Below, piece by piece: positions 29,145 through 36,542 of a stretch of 64,000 bases of DNA. Positions within the stretch are counted from its first letter, which is position 1. Every line of letters begins with the position of its first letter. The stretch is taken from assembly GCF_042654065.1 (NCBI RefSeq), contig NZ_JBHSFP010000040.1, forward strand, positions 1 to 64,000. Direction: 5' to 3'. The notes beneath the pieces are model-generated. The model saw nothing but the letters and a program-made list of their open reading frames with translations, was not told where the DNA came from and did not search any database. The stretch is from Sphaerisporangium dianthi (GTDB lineage: Bacteria > Actinomycetota > Actinomycetes > Streptosporangiales > Streptosporangiaceae). A program made the translations under genes and the position numbers.

Positions 29145-29234
29145 TCAGCGGCGGAAGACGCCGAGCATCAGGCAGATGACCATCAGCACGCCGCCGGCGA
29201 TGAGCAGGGCGATGGGCAGGGCGGGCACGTCCAC
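29145..29234 (-). CDS. 29-residue single-pass membrane microprotein
   Basis: A short reading frame from GTG 29234 with GGGAG eight bases upstream. It encodes MDVPALPIALLIAGGVLMVI followed by CLMLGVFRR: one uninterrupted hydrophobic helix ending in FRR, typical positive-inside topology. Codons are strongly G/C at third positions, as in neighbours. It is too short for normal gene finders. It lies between convergent-facing surroundings: secreted protein (+) on one side and glgM (-) upstream, ending 129 bases from glgM's stop. Function unknown; expression unproven. Confidence 0.45.
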   Translation of the reverse strand: MDVPALPIALLIAGGVLMVICLMLGVFRR

Positions 29235-29363
29235 GTGGTCGGCTCCCGATCGTCTTCGTGGTCCTGAAAGGCAGATGCAAAGGTAGGGCAGCGACGCCCG
29301 CCGGGTGGGCCGAAACGGCGGAGAAGGACACCCTGCCCGATCTTGGTCAGCGTCCGCCGACCG

Positions 29364-30536
29364 TCACAGGGACTCGTAGAGGGCCTGGGTGCGGGCGGCG
29401 ATGGCGGGCCAGCTGAAGTGGCCGACGGCGCGGCGGCGGCCGGCCTCGCCCATGGCGGCCGCGAGGCCGGGGTCGCCCAGCAGCCGGGCGACGCGCTCGG
29501 CGATGGCGTCCGCGAACGCCCCCGGGTCGAGCGGCTCGCCGTCGGCGCCCTGTTCGATGGGGACGAGCAGGCCGGTCTCGCCGTCGGCGACCACCTCGGG
29601 GATGCCTCCGGTCGCCGTGGCCACGACGGCCGTCTCGCAGGCCATGGCCTCCAGGTTCACGATGCCCATCGGCTCGTACACCGACGGGCACACGAACACC
29701 GCCGCGTTCGTGAGGATCTGGATGACCTGCTCGCGCGGCAGCATCTCGGAGATCCACACGACGCCCGCCCTGCTCGCGCGGAGCTCCTCGACCAGCCCGG
29801 CCACCTCGGCGGCGATCTCCGGCGTGTCGGGCGCGCCGGCGCAGAGCACGATCTGCGCCTCCGGCGGGAAGGACCGGGCCGCGCGCAGCAGGTGGGCCAG
29901 CCCCTTCTGGCGGGTGATGCGCCCGACGAAGACCACGTACGGCCTGGCGGGGTCGATGCCGTGCGCGAGCAGGACATCGGTGCCGCGGTCGGGGGCGTAC
30001 TCCTCGGTGTCGATGCCGTTGTGGACGACCGTCACCCGCTCGGGCGCGATCTGCGGGTAGCAGGCGAGCACGTCGCGCCGCATGCCCTCCGAGACCGCGA
30101 TCACCGCGTCGGCGTTCAGCAGCGCCGTGCGCTCGGCGAAGGAGGACAGGGCGTAGCCGCCCCCGAGCTGCTCGGCCTTCCACGGGCGCAGCGGCTCCAG
30201 GCTGTGGGTGGTCACCACGTGCGGCACCCCGTACAGCAGTTTGGCGACGTGCCCGGCGAAGTTGGCGTACCAGGTGTGGCTGTGCACGACGTCCGCGCCC
30301 TCGCACGCGGCGGCCATCTCCAGGTCGACGCCGAGCACCTGCAGGGCCGGGTTGGCGGTCTCCAGCCCCCCTGGGACGCGGTAGGCGTCGACGCCGCCCT
30401 CGTCCCGGCGAGCGCCGAAGCAGCGCACGCGGACGTCGACCAGGCTTCTCAGCTCCCGGGCGAGGTACTCGACATGGACTCCGGCGCCGCCGTACACCTC
30501 TGGCGGGTACTCACGGCTCAATAGATCGACGCGCAT
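29364..30536 (-). CDS. glgM: alpha-maltose-1-phosphate synthase / glycogen synthase (GT4)
   Basis: 390 residues, GT4 glycosyltransferase with SREYPPEVYGGAGVHVEYLA at the N-terminus (acceptor-site Gly loop), HSHTWYANFAG, VVHNGIDTEEY, FVGRITRQKGLAHLL and PSVYEPMGIVNLEAMA (the E-x7-E donor site). Its size, sequence and divergent pairing with glgC match mycobacterial Rv1212c/Rv1213, where the enzyme makes maltose-1-phosphate from ADP-glucose and glucose-1-phosphate for the GlgE pathway. The start at 30536 leaves a 68-base shared promoter. Confidence 0.92.
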   Translation of the reverse strand: MRVDLLSREYPPEVYGGAGVHVEYLARELRSLVDVRVRCFGARRDEGGVDAYRVPGGLETANPALQVLGVDLEMAAACEGADVVHSHTWYANFAGHVAKLLYGVPHVVTTHSLEPLRPWKAEQLGGGYALSSFAERTALLNADAVIAVSEGMRRDVLACYPQIAPERVTVVHNGIDTEEYAPDRGTDVLLAHGIDPARPYVVFVGRITRQKGLAHLLRAARSFPPEAQIVLCAGAPDTPEIAAEVAGLVEELRASRAGVVWISEMLPREQVIQILTNAAVFVCPSVYEPMGIVNLEAMACETAVVATATGGIPEVVADGETGLLVPIEQGADGEPLDPGAFADAIAERVARLLGDPGLAAAMGEAGRRRAVGHFSWPAIAARTQALYESL

Positions 30537-30565
30537 GCGTAAACCTTAATGGTCGAGGATGTTTC

Positions 30566-30595
30566 GCCGGGTTTAGCTGGGTAAAGCCGGGTAAC
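30566..30595. repeat. three 10-base tandem repeats in the glgM-glgC promoter
   Basis: GCCGGGTTTA, GCTGGGTAAA and GCCGGGTAAC lie end to end, so the repeats fall on the same face of the helix. They occupy the middle of the 68-base divergent promoter, 10 bases before the glgC ATG. A co-operative regulator binding site is plausible; no regulator is known to me for this pattern. Confidence 0.55.
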
Positions 30596-30604
30596 GTCGG
30601 TTCT

Positions 30605-31840
30605 ATGACGACGCCCAAAATCCTCGCGATCGTGCTCGCCGGTGGCGAGGGGAAGCGGCTCATGCCGCTCACCGCCGACCGGGCCAAGCCCGCGGTTCCC
30701 TTCGGTGGCATCTACCGGCTGGTCGACTTCGTGCTCTCGAACCTGACCAACGGCGGCTACCTCAAGATCGTCGTCTTGACGCAGTACAAGAGCCACAGCC
30801 TCGACCGCCACATCACCCGCACCTGGCGCATGTCGACCATGCTGGGCAACTACGTCACCCCGGTGCCGGCCCAGCAGCGGCTCGGGCCCCGGTGGTTCGC
30901 CGGGTCGGCGGACGCGCTCTTCCAGAACCTCAACCTCATCTACGACGAGCTGCCCGAGCACTGCATCGTCTTCGGCGCCGACCACATCTACCGCATGGAC
31001 CCGCGCCAGATGGTGCAGCAGCACATCGACTCCGGCGCCGAGGTGACGGTGGCCGCCATCCGCCAGCCCCTGGCGCTCGCCGACCAGTTCGGCGTGATCG
31101 AGACCGACCCGGCAGGGCGCAGGATCGTGGCCTTCCGCGAGAAGCCCACCGACGCAATCGGCCTGCCGGACGCCCCCGACCAGGTCTACGCCTCCATGGG
31201 CAACTACGTCTTCAAGACCCAGGCGATGATCGACGCGCTCAGGGAGGACGCGCTCGACCCGAGCAGCAAGCACGACCTGGGCGGCAACATCATCCCCATG
31301 TTCGTCAAGGGCGGCGGCGCCGAGGTCTACGACTTCGCCGACAACGTCGTTTCCGGCTCCAGCGAGCGCGACCGCGGCTACTGGCGCGACGTCGGGACCC
31401 TGGACGCCTACTACGAGGCGCACATGGACCTGGTCTCGGTGCACCCGGTGTTCAACCTCTACAACGACCGCTGGCCGATCTACACCGGCCACGACCCGCT
31501 GCCGCCCGCGAAGTTCGTGCACAACGACGGCGACCGCGTGGGCCAGGCCCTGGACTCGCTGGTGTCCCCAGGGGTGATCGTCTCGGGGGCCACCGCGGCG
31601 CGCTCCATCCTGTCGCCGGGCGTCGTGCTGCACTCTCACTCCCTGGTGGAGGACTCGGTCCTCATGGGGAACGTCAAGGTCGGCCGGGGCGCGATCGTCC
31701 GCCGGGCCATCATCGACAAGAACGTGGTGATCCCGGACGGCGCCCGCATCGGCCTGGACCTGGACTACGACCGCTCGCGCTTCGCGGTGACGCGGGAGGG
31801 CGTGGTCGTGATCGGCAAGAACGAGGTGGTCGAACGCTGA
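30605..31840 (+). CDS. glgC: glucose-1-phosphate adenylyltransferase (ADP-glucose pyrophosphorylase)
   Basis: 411 residues. Nucleotidyltransferase signature VLAGGEGKRLMPLTADRAKP, regulatory and sugar-binding segments (FAGSADALFQNLNLI, FGADHIYRMD, DFGVIE-like QFGVIETD, FREKP) and a C-terminal left-handed beta-helix (residues about 295-411). It makes ADP-glucose for glgM and glycogen synthesis and usually is the committed, allosterically controlled step. ATG 30605 sits 10 bases after the tandem repeats in the shared promoter. Confidence 0.96.
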   Translation: MTTPKILAIVLAGGEGKRLMPLTADRAKPAVPFGGIYRLVDFVLSNLTNGGYLKIVVLTQYKSHSLDRHITRTWRMSTMLGNYVTPVPAQQRLGPRWFAGSADALFQNLNLIYDELPEHCIVFGADHIYRMDPRQMVQQHIDSGAEVTVAAIRQPLALADQFGVIETDPAGRRIVAFREKPTDAIGLPDAPDQVYASMGNYVFKTQAMIDALREDALDPSSKHDLGGNIIPMFVKGGGAEVYDFADNVVSGSSERDRGYWRDVGTLDAYYEAHMDLVSVHPVFNLYNDRWPIYTGHDPLPPAKFVHNDGDRVGQALDSLVSPGVIVSGATAARSILSPGVVLHSHSLVEDSVLMGNVKVGRGAIVRRAIIDKNVVIPDGARIGLDLDYDRSRFAVTREGVVVIGKNEVVER

Positions 31841-32023
31841 CCCGTCCACAGAGCTCGGGGACGGGGGGCGGCGGATCGCGGACGCCCACTGTCCCCGGCC
31901 CCGCGCGGCGGACCGCCCCGACGTCCCGTCAGAAGTGTCCTGGTCACGGGGGTATCGTGCGTATATTGATCGATTCGCGGCTCGCGTACGTGGGTCGTCG
32001 CACGATTGGGGTAGGGCAAAGGC

Positions 32024-32338
32024 ATGACCGGATCACATCGCGGCCCTGACGACATGGGCGACGACGAGCAGTTGACCGAGATCGAAGAGTGGACCGACAA
32101 CCTGCCCATCGGTCACGAGATCGTGGGCGACGACCCCGGCGAGCGGAACGGCATCTCCCGGCGGATCTGGCAGGAGGCCCCCGAACGGAGCCGCGTGCCC
32201 CGCGAGGAGCACCGCTTCGTCGCCCCGGACGAGGGCGCCCACCCCGACGAGGAGTCCGAGCAGTACGCCGCCGAGGTCGGCGAGGACGATGGTGACTTCT
32301 CCGCCGAGGAACGCGCGATGCACATCGAGCGCGACTGA
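32024..32338 (+). CDS. small acidic protein, DUF5709-like
   Basis: 104 residues, very acidic. The C-terminal half (HRFVAPDEGAHPDEESEQYA then AEVGEDDGDFSAEERAMHIE) matches the pattern I remember for DUF5709, an actinobacterial family of unknown role. No signal or membrane segment. ATG at 32024 follows AAAGG closely; the ribosome site is imperfect. It appears monocistronic. Confidence 0.75.
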   Translation: MTGSHRGPDDMGDDEQLTEIEEWTDNLPIGHEIVGDDPGERNGISRRIWQEAPERSRVPREEHRFVAPDEGAHPDEESEQYAAEVGEDDGDFSAEERAMHIERD

Positions 32339-32569
32339 CGGCCCCGGCGCCCCGTCCTCGCAGAGCTCCGCGTCGCCGCGCCGTCACGCGGCCGCGCCGT
32401 CGCATCGTCCGGCCGCCGCGCGGGCGCGCCGTCATCGCGCCATCACGCCATCGCACCGCCGCGCTGCCATCGCACGCCGCGCCCGTCCGACCGGGTCTCG
32501 CCCAGCGGCCGGTTCGTCGCTTGGGGAGCGATCTGCCTTATCTGCCGCGATTCGGGGGCTCCGGCGCGC
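32339..32569. repeat. GC-rich degenerate repeat stretch
   Basis: The intergenic DNA, especially 32370-32490, is built from degenerate short units (CGCGCCGTC, GCCATCGCAC, ATCGCGCC and relatives). No gene is supportable here. It ends at the promoter of the next gene. Confidence 0.4.
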
Positions 32570-32575
32570 TACAGT
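32570..32575 (+). promoter_or_regulatory. -10 box of candidate leaderless promoter
   Basis: TACAGT lies six bases before the GTG at 32582, so transcription would begin at or next to the start codon. There is no ribosome site, consistent with leaderless translation. No good -35 is visible. Confidence 0.4.
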
Positions 32576-32581
32576 CCCCGC

Positions 32582-34186
32582 GTGTTGAGATCACGACCGC
32601 TCTGGCGGCTGACCGCGGCGGAGCGCCAGGTATGGGACGCCTATCCCTCCGGGGCCTGGGTCGACCTGCGCATCGGCGACGCAGCCCGCGACGACCCTGC
32701 CGAGGGCGCCGCGTGGGGGCCCGAGCGCACCGTGCGGGCGGAACTGGTGACCGCGCTGCTGCTCGGCGCCCGCCCCGCCAAGCCCGGTCAGGTCGCCGGG
32801 CTGCGGCTCGCGGGGGCCCGCATCACCGGGATGCTCGACCTGTCCGACGCGACGATCACCAGCAAGCTGCACCTGCTGAACTGCCATCTGCCGGGCACGG
32901 TGTCCCTGACCGACGCCACCACCAAGGGAATGCGCTTCCGCGGCTGCGACATCCACCGCATCCGCGCGGCGCGCGCCACGGTGGACGGCCTGTTCGAGCT
33001 GGACTCCTGCACCGTCCACTCCGGCGTGCGGCTGGACAACGCCCACGTCACCGGCCAGCTCAGACTGGCGCGGGCGCGGCTGATGGCGCCGGGCATGGCC
33101 GAGCCGGGGCCGGGGGGCCGGCCGGGCTCCGACAACCACAAGGCCTCCGAGAGCTACATGGAGGACGCCCGCAGGCCGTTCGCCGAGGCCGAGAGGCAGG
33201 AGCGGGGCTGGGACCAGAACCACTGGGCACTGTGGGCCGGCGGGCTGACCGTCGACGGCGGCGCGTTCTGCCGCGATGTCCAGACGGTCGGCGGCCTGCG
33301 GCTGATCGGCGCCCGTTTCAACAGCGGCCTGTACCTCCAGCGCGCCGTGATCAAGGGCACGGGCGCCCACTCCGTCTACGCCGACCACCTGCAGGCCACG
33401 AGCGTGGAGTGCAGCGCGGGCTTCACCGCCGAGGGCACCGTGCGGCTGCGCGGCGCACGGGTCACGGGGGTGCTGTCGTTCGACCAGGCCACGCTGAGCG
33501 CCGAAGGCCGCGCGCTGCACCTGAGCCACATGCAGGTGGACGAGCTGATCCTGACCCCGGCCTCGGTCCAGGGGGAGGTCAACCTCGGCTACTCGCGGGT
33601 CGGCGTCCTGCTCGACCACCCGAGCGCCTACCCGGGGCACGTGCACCTGAACGGTTTCGCCTACGAGTCGCTGCGCGGCGACGCCCGGCTGGCCGACCGG
33701 CTCTCCTGGGTGGGCCGCGACCCGGGCGGCTACCGGCCACAGCCCTACGAGCACCTGGCCGCGTGGTACCGCAGGATCGGCCACGAGCAGGAGGCCCGCC
33801 GGGTGCTGCTCGCCAAGCAACGCGCGCGCCGCGCGACGACTGGCCTGGCCGGCCGCCTGGCGGGGCTGCTGCTGGACCTGATCGTCGGGTACGGGTACCG
33901 GCCGTGGCTGGCCGGGGTGTGGTTCGCGGTCCTGCTCGCCGCCGGCACCGCGGTCTTCGCCACCCATCCGCCGTCGCAGGTCGGCCTGGACGAGCGGCGC
34001 GTCTTCCACCCCTTCCCCTACACCCTCGACCTGCTGGTGCCGGTGAGCGTCTTCGAGCTGCGCGGCGCGTGGGAGCCGGTGGGCTGGACACAGTGGCTGG
34101 CCAACGTCCTGATCGCCTCGGGCTGGATCCTGGCCACGGCGCTGATCGCCGGCGGCACCCGCCTGCTACGCCCGTCCACCCCCTGA
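32582..34186 (+). CDS. beta-helix-like membrane protein (often annotated membrane-associated oxidoreductase)
   Basis: 534 residues. Residues about 60-370 contain many short, regular hydrophobic repeats (LRLAGARITGMLDLSDATIT, VSLTDATTKGMRFRGCDIHR), the pattern of pentapeptide-repeat or related right-handed beta-helices. About three transmembrane helices follow (residues about 430-530). In other actinomycetes such proteins are labelled membrane-associated oxidoreductase without a visible redox motif, and I see none here. Start GTG 32582 is probably leaderless. Its end overlaps the MscS gene on the opposite strand by 21 bases. Confidence 0.7.
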   Translation: MLRSRPLWRLTAAERQVWDAYPSGAWVDLRIGDAARDDPAEGAAWGPERTVRAELVTALLLGARPAKPGQVAGLRLAGARITGMLDLSDATITSKLHLLNCHLPGTVSLTDATTKGMRFRGCDIHRIRAARATVDGLFELDSCTVHSGVRLDNAHVTGQLRLARARLMAPGMAEPGPGGRPGSDNHKASESYMEDARRPFAEAERQERGWDQNHWALWAGGLTVDGGAFCRDVQTVGGLRLIGARFNSGLYLQRAVIKGTGAHSVYADHLQATSVECSAGFTAEGTVRLRGARVTGVLSFDQATLSAEGRALHLSHMQVDELILTPASVQGEVNLGYSRVGVLLDHPSAYPGHVHLNGFAYESLRGDARLADRLSWVGRDPGGYRPQPYEHLAAWYRRIGHEQEARRVLLAKQRARRATTGLAGRLAGLLLDLIVGYGYRPWLAGVWFAVLLAAGTAVFATHPPSQVGLDERRVFHPFPYTLDLLVPVSVFELRGAWEPVGWTQWLANVLIASGWILATALIAGGTRLLRPSTP

Positions 34187-35362
34187 GCGCGGCTCGCGGA
34201 GGCCGGGCGCTCCGGAGGTCTCGGGCTCCCTGGGGCCTCGCGCCGCGCCGAGGGCTTCGCGCGCCGCGGAGGCCTCCGGCGCCGCCGGGGACCCAGGGAC
34301 GGGCGCGGTGCCCGGAGCGTCCTCGACGCGCAGGCGCGGAAGGGCGTGGGGGTGGTGCTCGCGGATGTAGGCGACGAGGTGCTCGCGGATGTCGCACTTG
34401 AGGTCCCACACGCTCGGCGCGTCGGAGGCGCTCATGAGCGCGCGCAGTTCCACCAGGCCGTTGGACCGCACGTCGGTGACCTGGATGGTCCAGTCCTTCT
34501 GGTCCCACAGGGGGTGCTCGCGCAGGCGCCGGTACAGCTCCGCCCGCAGCTCCTCCACCGGCACCGTCCAGTCGACGTAGAACATGACGTGCCCGACGAC
34601 GCGGCTCTCGTAGCGGGTCCAGTTCTCGAACGGCGTCGTGGTGAAGTACGACACCGGCAGGATCAGCCGGCGCTCGTCCCACAGCCGCACGACGACGTAG
34701 GTCAGGGTCAGCTCCTCGATACGGCCCCATTCCCCGTCGACGACCACCGCGTCGTCGAGCCTGATGGCGTCGCTGAAGGCGAGTTGCAGCCCGGCGATCA
34801 GATTGCTCAGCGTGGACTGGGCGGCGATGCCGGCCACCACGCCGGCGATGCCCGCGGAGGCCAGCAGACCCGCGCCGAGCGCCCGTACCGCGGGGAAGCT
34901 GAACAGCATGGCCCCCGCGGAGACCACGATGATGACGGCGGCCGCCACCCGGCGCACCAGCGTGATCTGGGTGCGCATGCGGCGGGCCCGGCGGTTGCCC
35001 ACGCCCTCGACACCGTTGAGCCTGGCCAGCACCACGTCGGTCACCGCGTACGCGGCCTGGATGACCAGCCACGCGACGCAGGCGATCAGCAACACGGTGA
35101 TGGTCTGCCGCACCGCGAAGTCGACCGACCTGCCGGACATGCCGGGCGCGTACCCCGTGTTGAACGCGACCACGGCCGCGGTCGCGAACCCCGGCCACGT
35201 GCACCGCTCGACGATCGGCCCCGCCAGCGAGAAGCGGCCGTTGACCCGCCGCGACCTCAGCACGCGGCGGAGCAGTTCGACGGCGACGACGGCCGCGAGG
35301 ACGGCGACCGCGAGGACGATCCAGTTGACTGCCGATGACACGGGCGGCATCCCCTCTTCCAC
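34166..35362 (-). CDS. small-conductance mechanosensitive channel (MscS family)
   Basis: 398 residues. N-terminal helices, then the pore helix TM3 with the Ala/Gly packing pattern (LGAGLLASAGIAGVVAGIAA) followed by QSTLSNLIAGLQLAFSDAIR, the diagnostic MscS region, and the beta domain (LDDAVVVDGEWGRIEELTLT, LPVSYFTTTPFENWTR). An unusual Ala/Gly/Pro/Glu-rich tail of about 60 residues follows and overlaps the convergent gene. Start GTG 35362; ATG 35350 is possible. Releases solutes on hypo-osmotic shock. Confidence 0.9.
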   Translation of the reverse strand: MEEGMPPVSSAVNWIVLAVAVLAAVVAVELLRRVLRSRRVNGRFSLAGPIVERCTWPGFATAAVVAFNTGYAPGMSGRSVDFAVRQTITVLLIACVAWLVIQAAYAVTDVVLARLNGVEGVGNRRARRMRTQITLVRRVAAAVIIVVSAGAMLFSFPAVRALGAGLLASAGIAGVVAGIAAQSTLSNLIAGLQLAFSDAIRLDDAVVVDGEWGRIEELTLTYVVVRLWDERRLILPVSYFTTTPFENWTRYESRVVGHVMFYVDWTVPVEELRAELYRRLREHPLWDQKDWTIQVTDVRSNGLVELRALMSASDAPSVWDLKCDIREHLVAYIREHHPHALPRLRVEDAPGTAPVPGSPAAPEASAAREALGAARGPREPETSGAPGLREPRSGGGRA

Positions 35363-35396
35363 TTCCCCCGTCTCGCACCGGCCCGGACGCCGGCGG

Positions 35397-35442
35397 GCCG
35401 GTTCCGGGCGCCCTCGGCTTTCACCGGGGGCCCGGAACCGGC
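35397..35442 (-). terminator. hairpin after nrdB
   Basis: GCCGGTTCCGGGC (35397-35409) and GCCCGGAACCGGC (35430-35442) are exact inverted repeats with a 20-base loop. It lies beyond the nrdB stop (35547) and ahead of the mscS-like gene, separating the two leftward units. Confidence 0.65.
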
Positions 35443-35546
35443 TCCGCGATCCTTAACCAGACATTGACCTGAAAACCACCAACAACTGGGTGATTTACCT
35501 CACAGGGGCTCCCTGAGGCCGGGATGCGGCGCCGGACGGGCCGGGC

Positions 35547-36542
35547 TCAGAAGGCCTCGTCGAGGCTCACGGTGCCCTCCACCGCCACCTGGTAGGCCGA
35601 CACGCGGCGCTCGAAGAAGTTGGCCAGCTCCTGCACGTCCTGGAACTCCATGAACGCGAACGGGTTGGCCGTGCCGTACCGCTCGGGCAGGCCCAGCCGC
35701 GCCAGCCGGCGGTCCGCGACGTACTCCAGGTACGCCCGCATCTGGTCGGCGCTCATTCCGGGCAGTCCCTCGCCGCACAGGTCGCGGGCGAAGGCCAGCT
35801 CGGCGGCCACCGCCTCCTCGATCATCCGGGTCACCTGGACGCCCAGGTCGTCGTCGAACAGGTCCGGCTCCTCGGCGCGCACCGTGTCCACCACCGAGAA
35901 GGCGAACTCCATGTGCATGGACTCGTCGCGGAACACCCAGTTGGTCCCGGTGGCCAGCCCGCCGAGCAGGCCCCGCGAGCGCAGCCAGTAAACGTAGGCG
36001 AAGGCGCCGTAGAAGAACAGGCCCTCGATGCAGGCCGCGAAGCAGATCAGGTTGAGCAGGAACGCTCGCCTGTCCCGCTCGGTCGACAGGCGCTGGAGCG
36101 CGTCGACCGAGTCGATCCAGCGGAAGCAGAACTCGGCCTTGTCCCGGATGGACGGGATGTGCTCCACGGCGGCGAACGCCTTGGCGCGCTCGTCGTGGTC
36201 GGGCAGGTAGGTGTCCAGCAGCGTCAGGTAGAACTGGACGTGCACCGCCTCCTCGAACAGCTGCCGCGACAGGTACAGCCGCGCCTCGGGGGCGTTCAGG
36301 TGCTGGTAGAGGTTGAGCACCAGGTTGTTGGCCACGATCGAGTCGCCCGTCGCGAAGAACGCAACGAGCCGGTTGATCAGATGCCGCTCGCCCGCGCTCA
36401 GCCCGGCCAGGTCGGCCAGGTCGGACTGCAGGTCCACCTCCTCGACCGTCCAGGTGTTGCGGATGGCGGCCCGGTAGCGCTCGTAGAACTCCGGGTACCG
36501 CATCGGGCGCAGGGTCAGGTCCATTCCAGGGTCGAGCAGCAT
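35547..36542 (-). CDS. nrdB: ribonucleotide reductase class I, beta subunit
   Basis: 331 residues from ATG 36542 (TGATG overlap with nrdA; a GTG three bases earlier is possible). Diiron ligands and radical Tyr are visible: Asp67 (ATGDSIV), Glu98-x2-His101 and Tyr105 (EEAVHVQFY), then CIEGLFFYGAF and RDESMHMEF. The subunit generates the tyrosyl radical and needs oxygen. Ferritin-like fold of standard length. Co-transcribed with nrdA under the B12 riboswitch. Confidence 0.95.
   Translation of the reverse strand: MLLDPGMDLTLRPMRYPEFYERYRAAIRNTWTVEEVDLQSDLADLAGLSAGERHLINRLVAFFATGDSIVANNLVLNLYQHLNAPEARLYLSRQLFEEAVHVQFYLTLLDTYLPDHDERAKAFAAVEHIPSIRDKAEFCFRWIDSVDALQRLSTERDRRAFLLNLICFAACIEGLFFYGAFAYVYWLRSRGLLGGLATGTNWVFRDESMHMEFAFSVVDTVRAEEPDLFDDDLGVQVTRMIEEAVAAELAFARDLCGEGLPGMSADQMRAYLEYVADRRLARLGLPERYGTANPFAFMEFQDVQELANFFERRVSAYQVAVEGTVSLDEAF

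Noticed and set aside
30605..32049. 385-residue frame over glgC in a second frame
   Set aside because: Shadow of glgC; no domain motif and Arg/Pro-rich composition.
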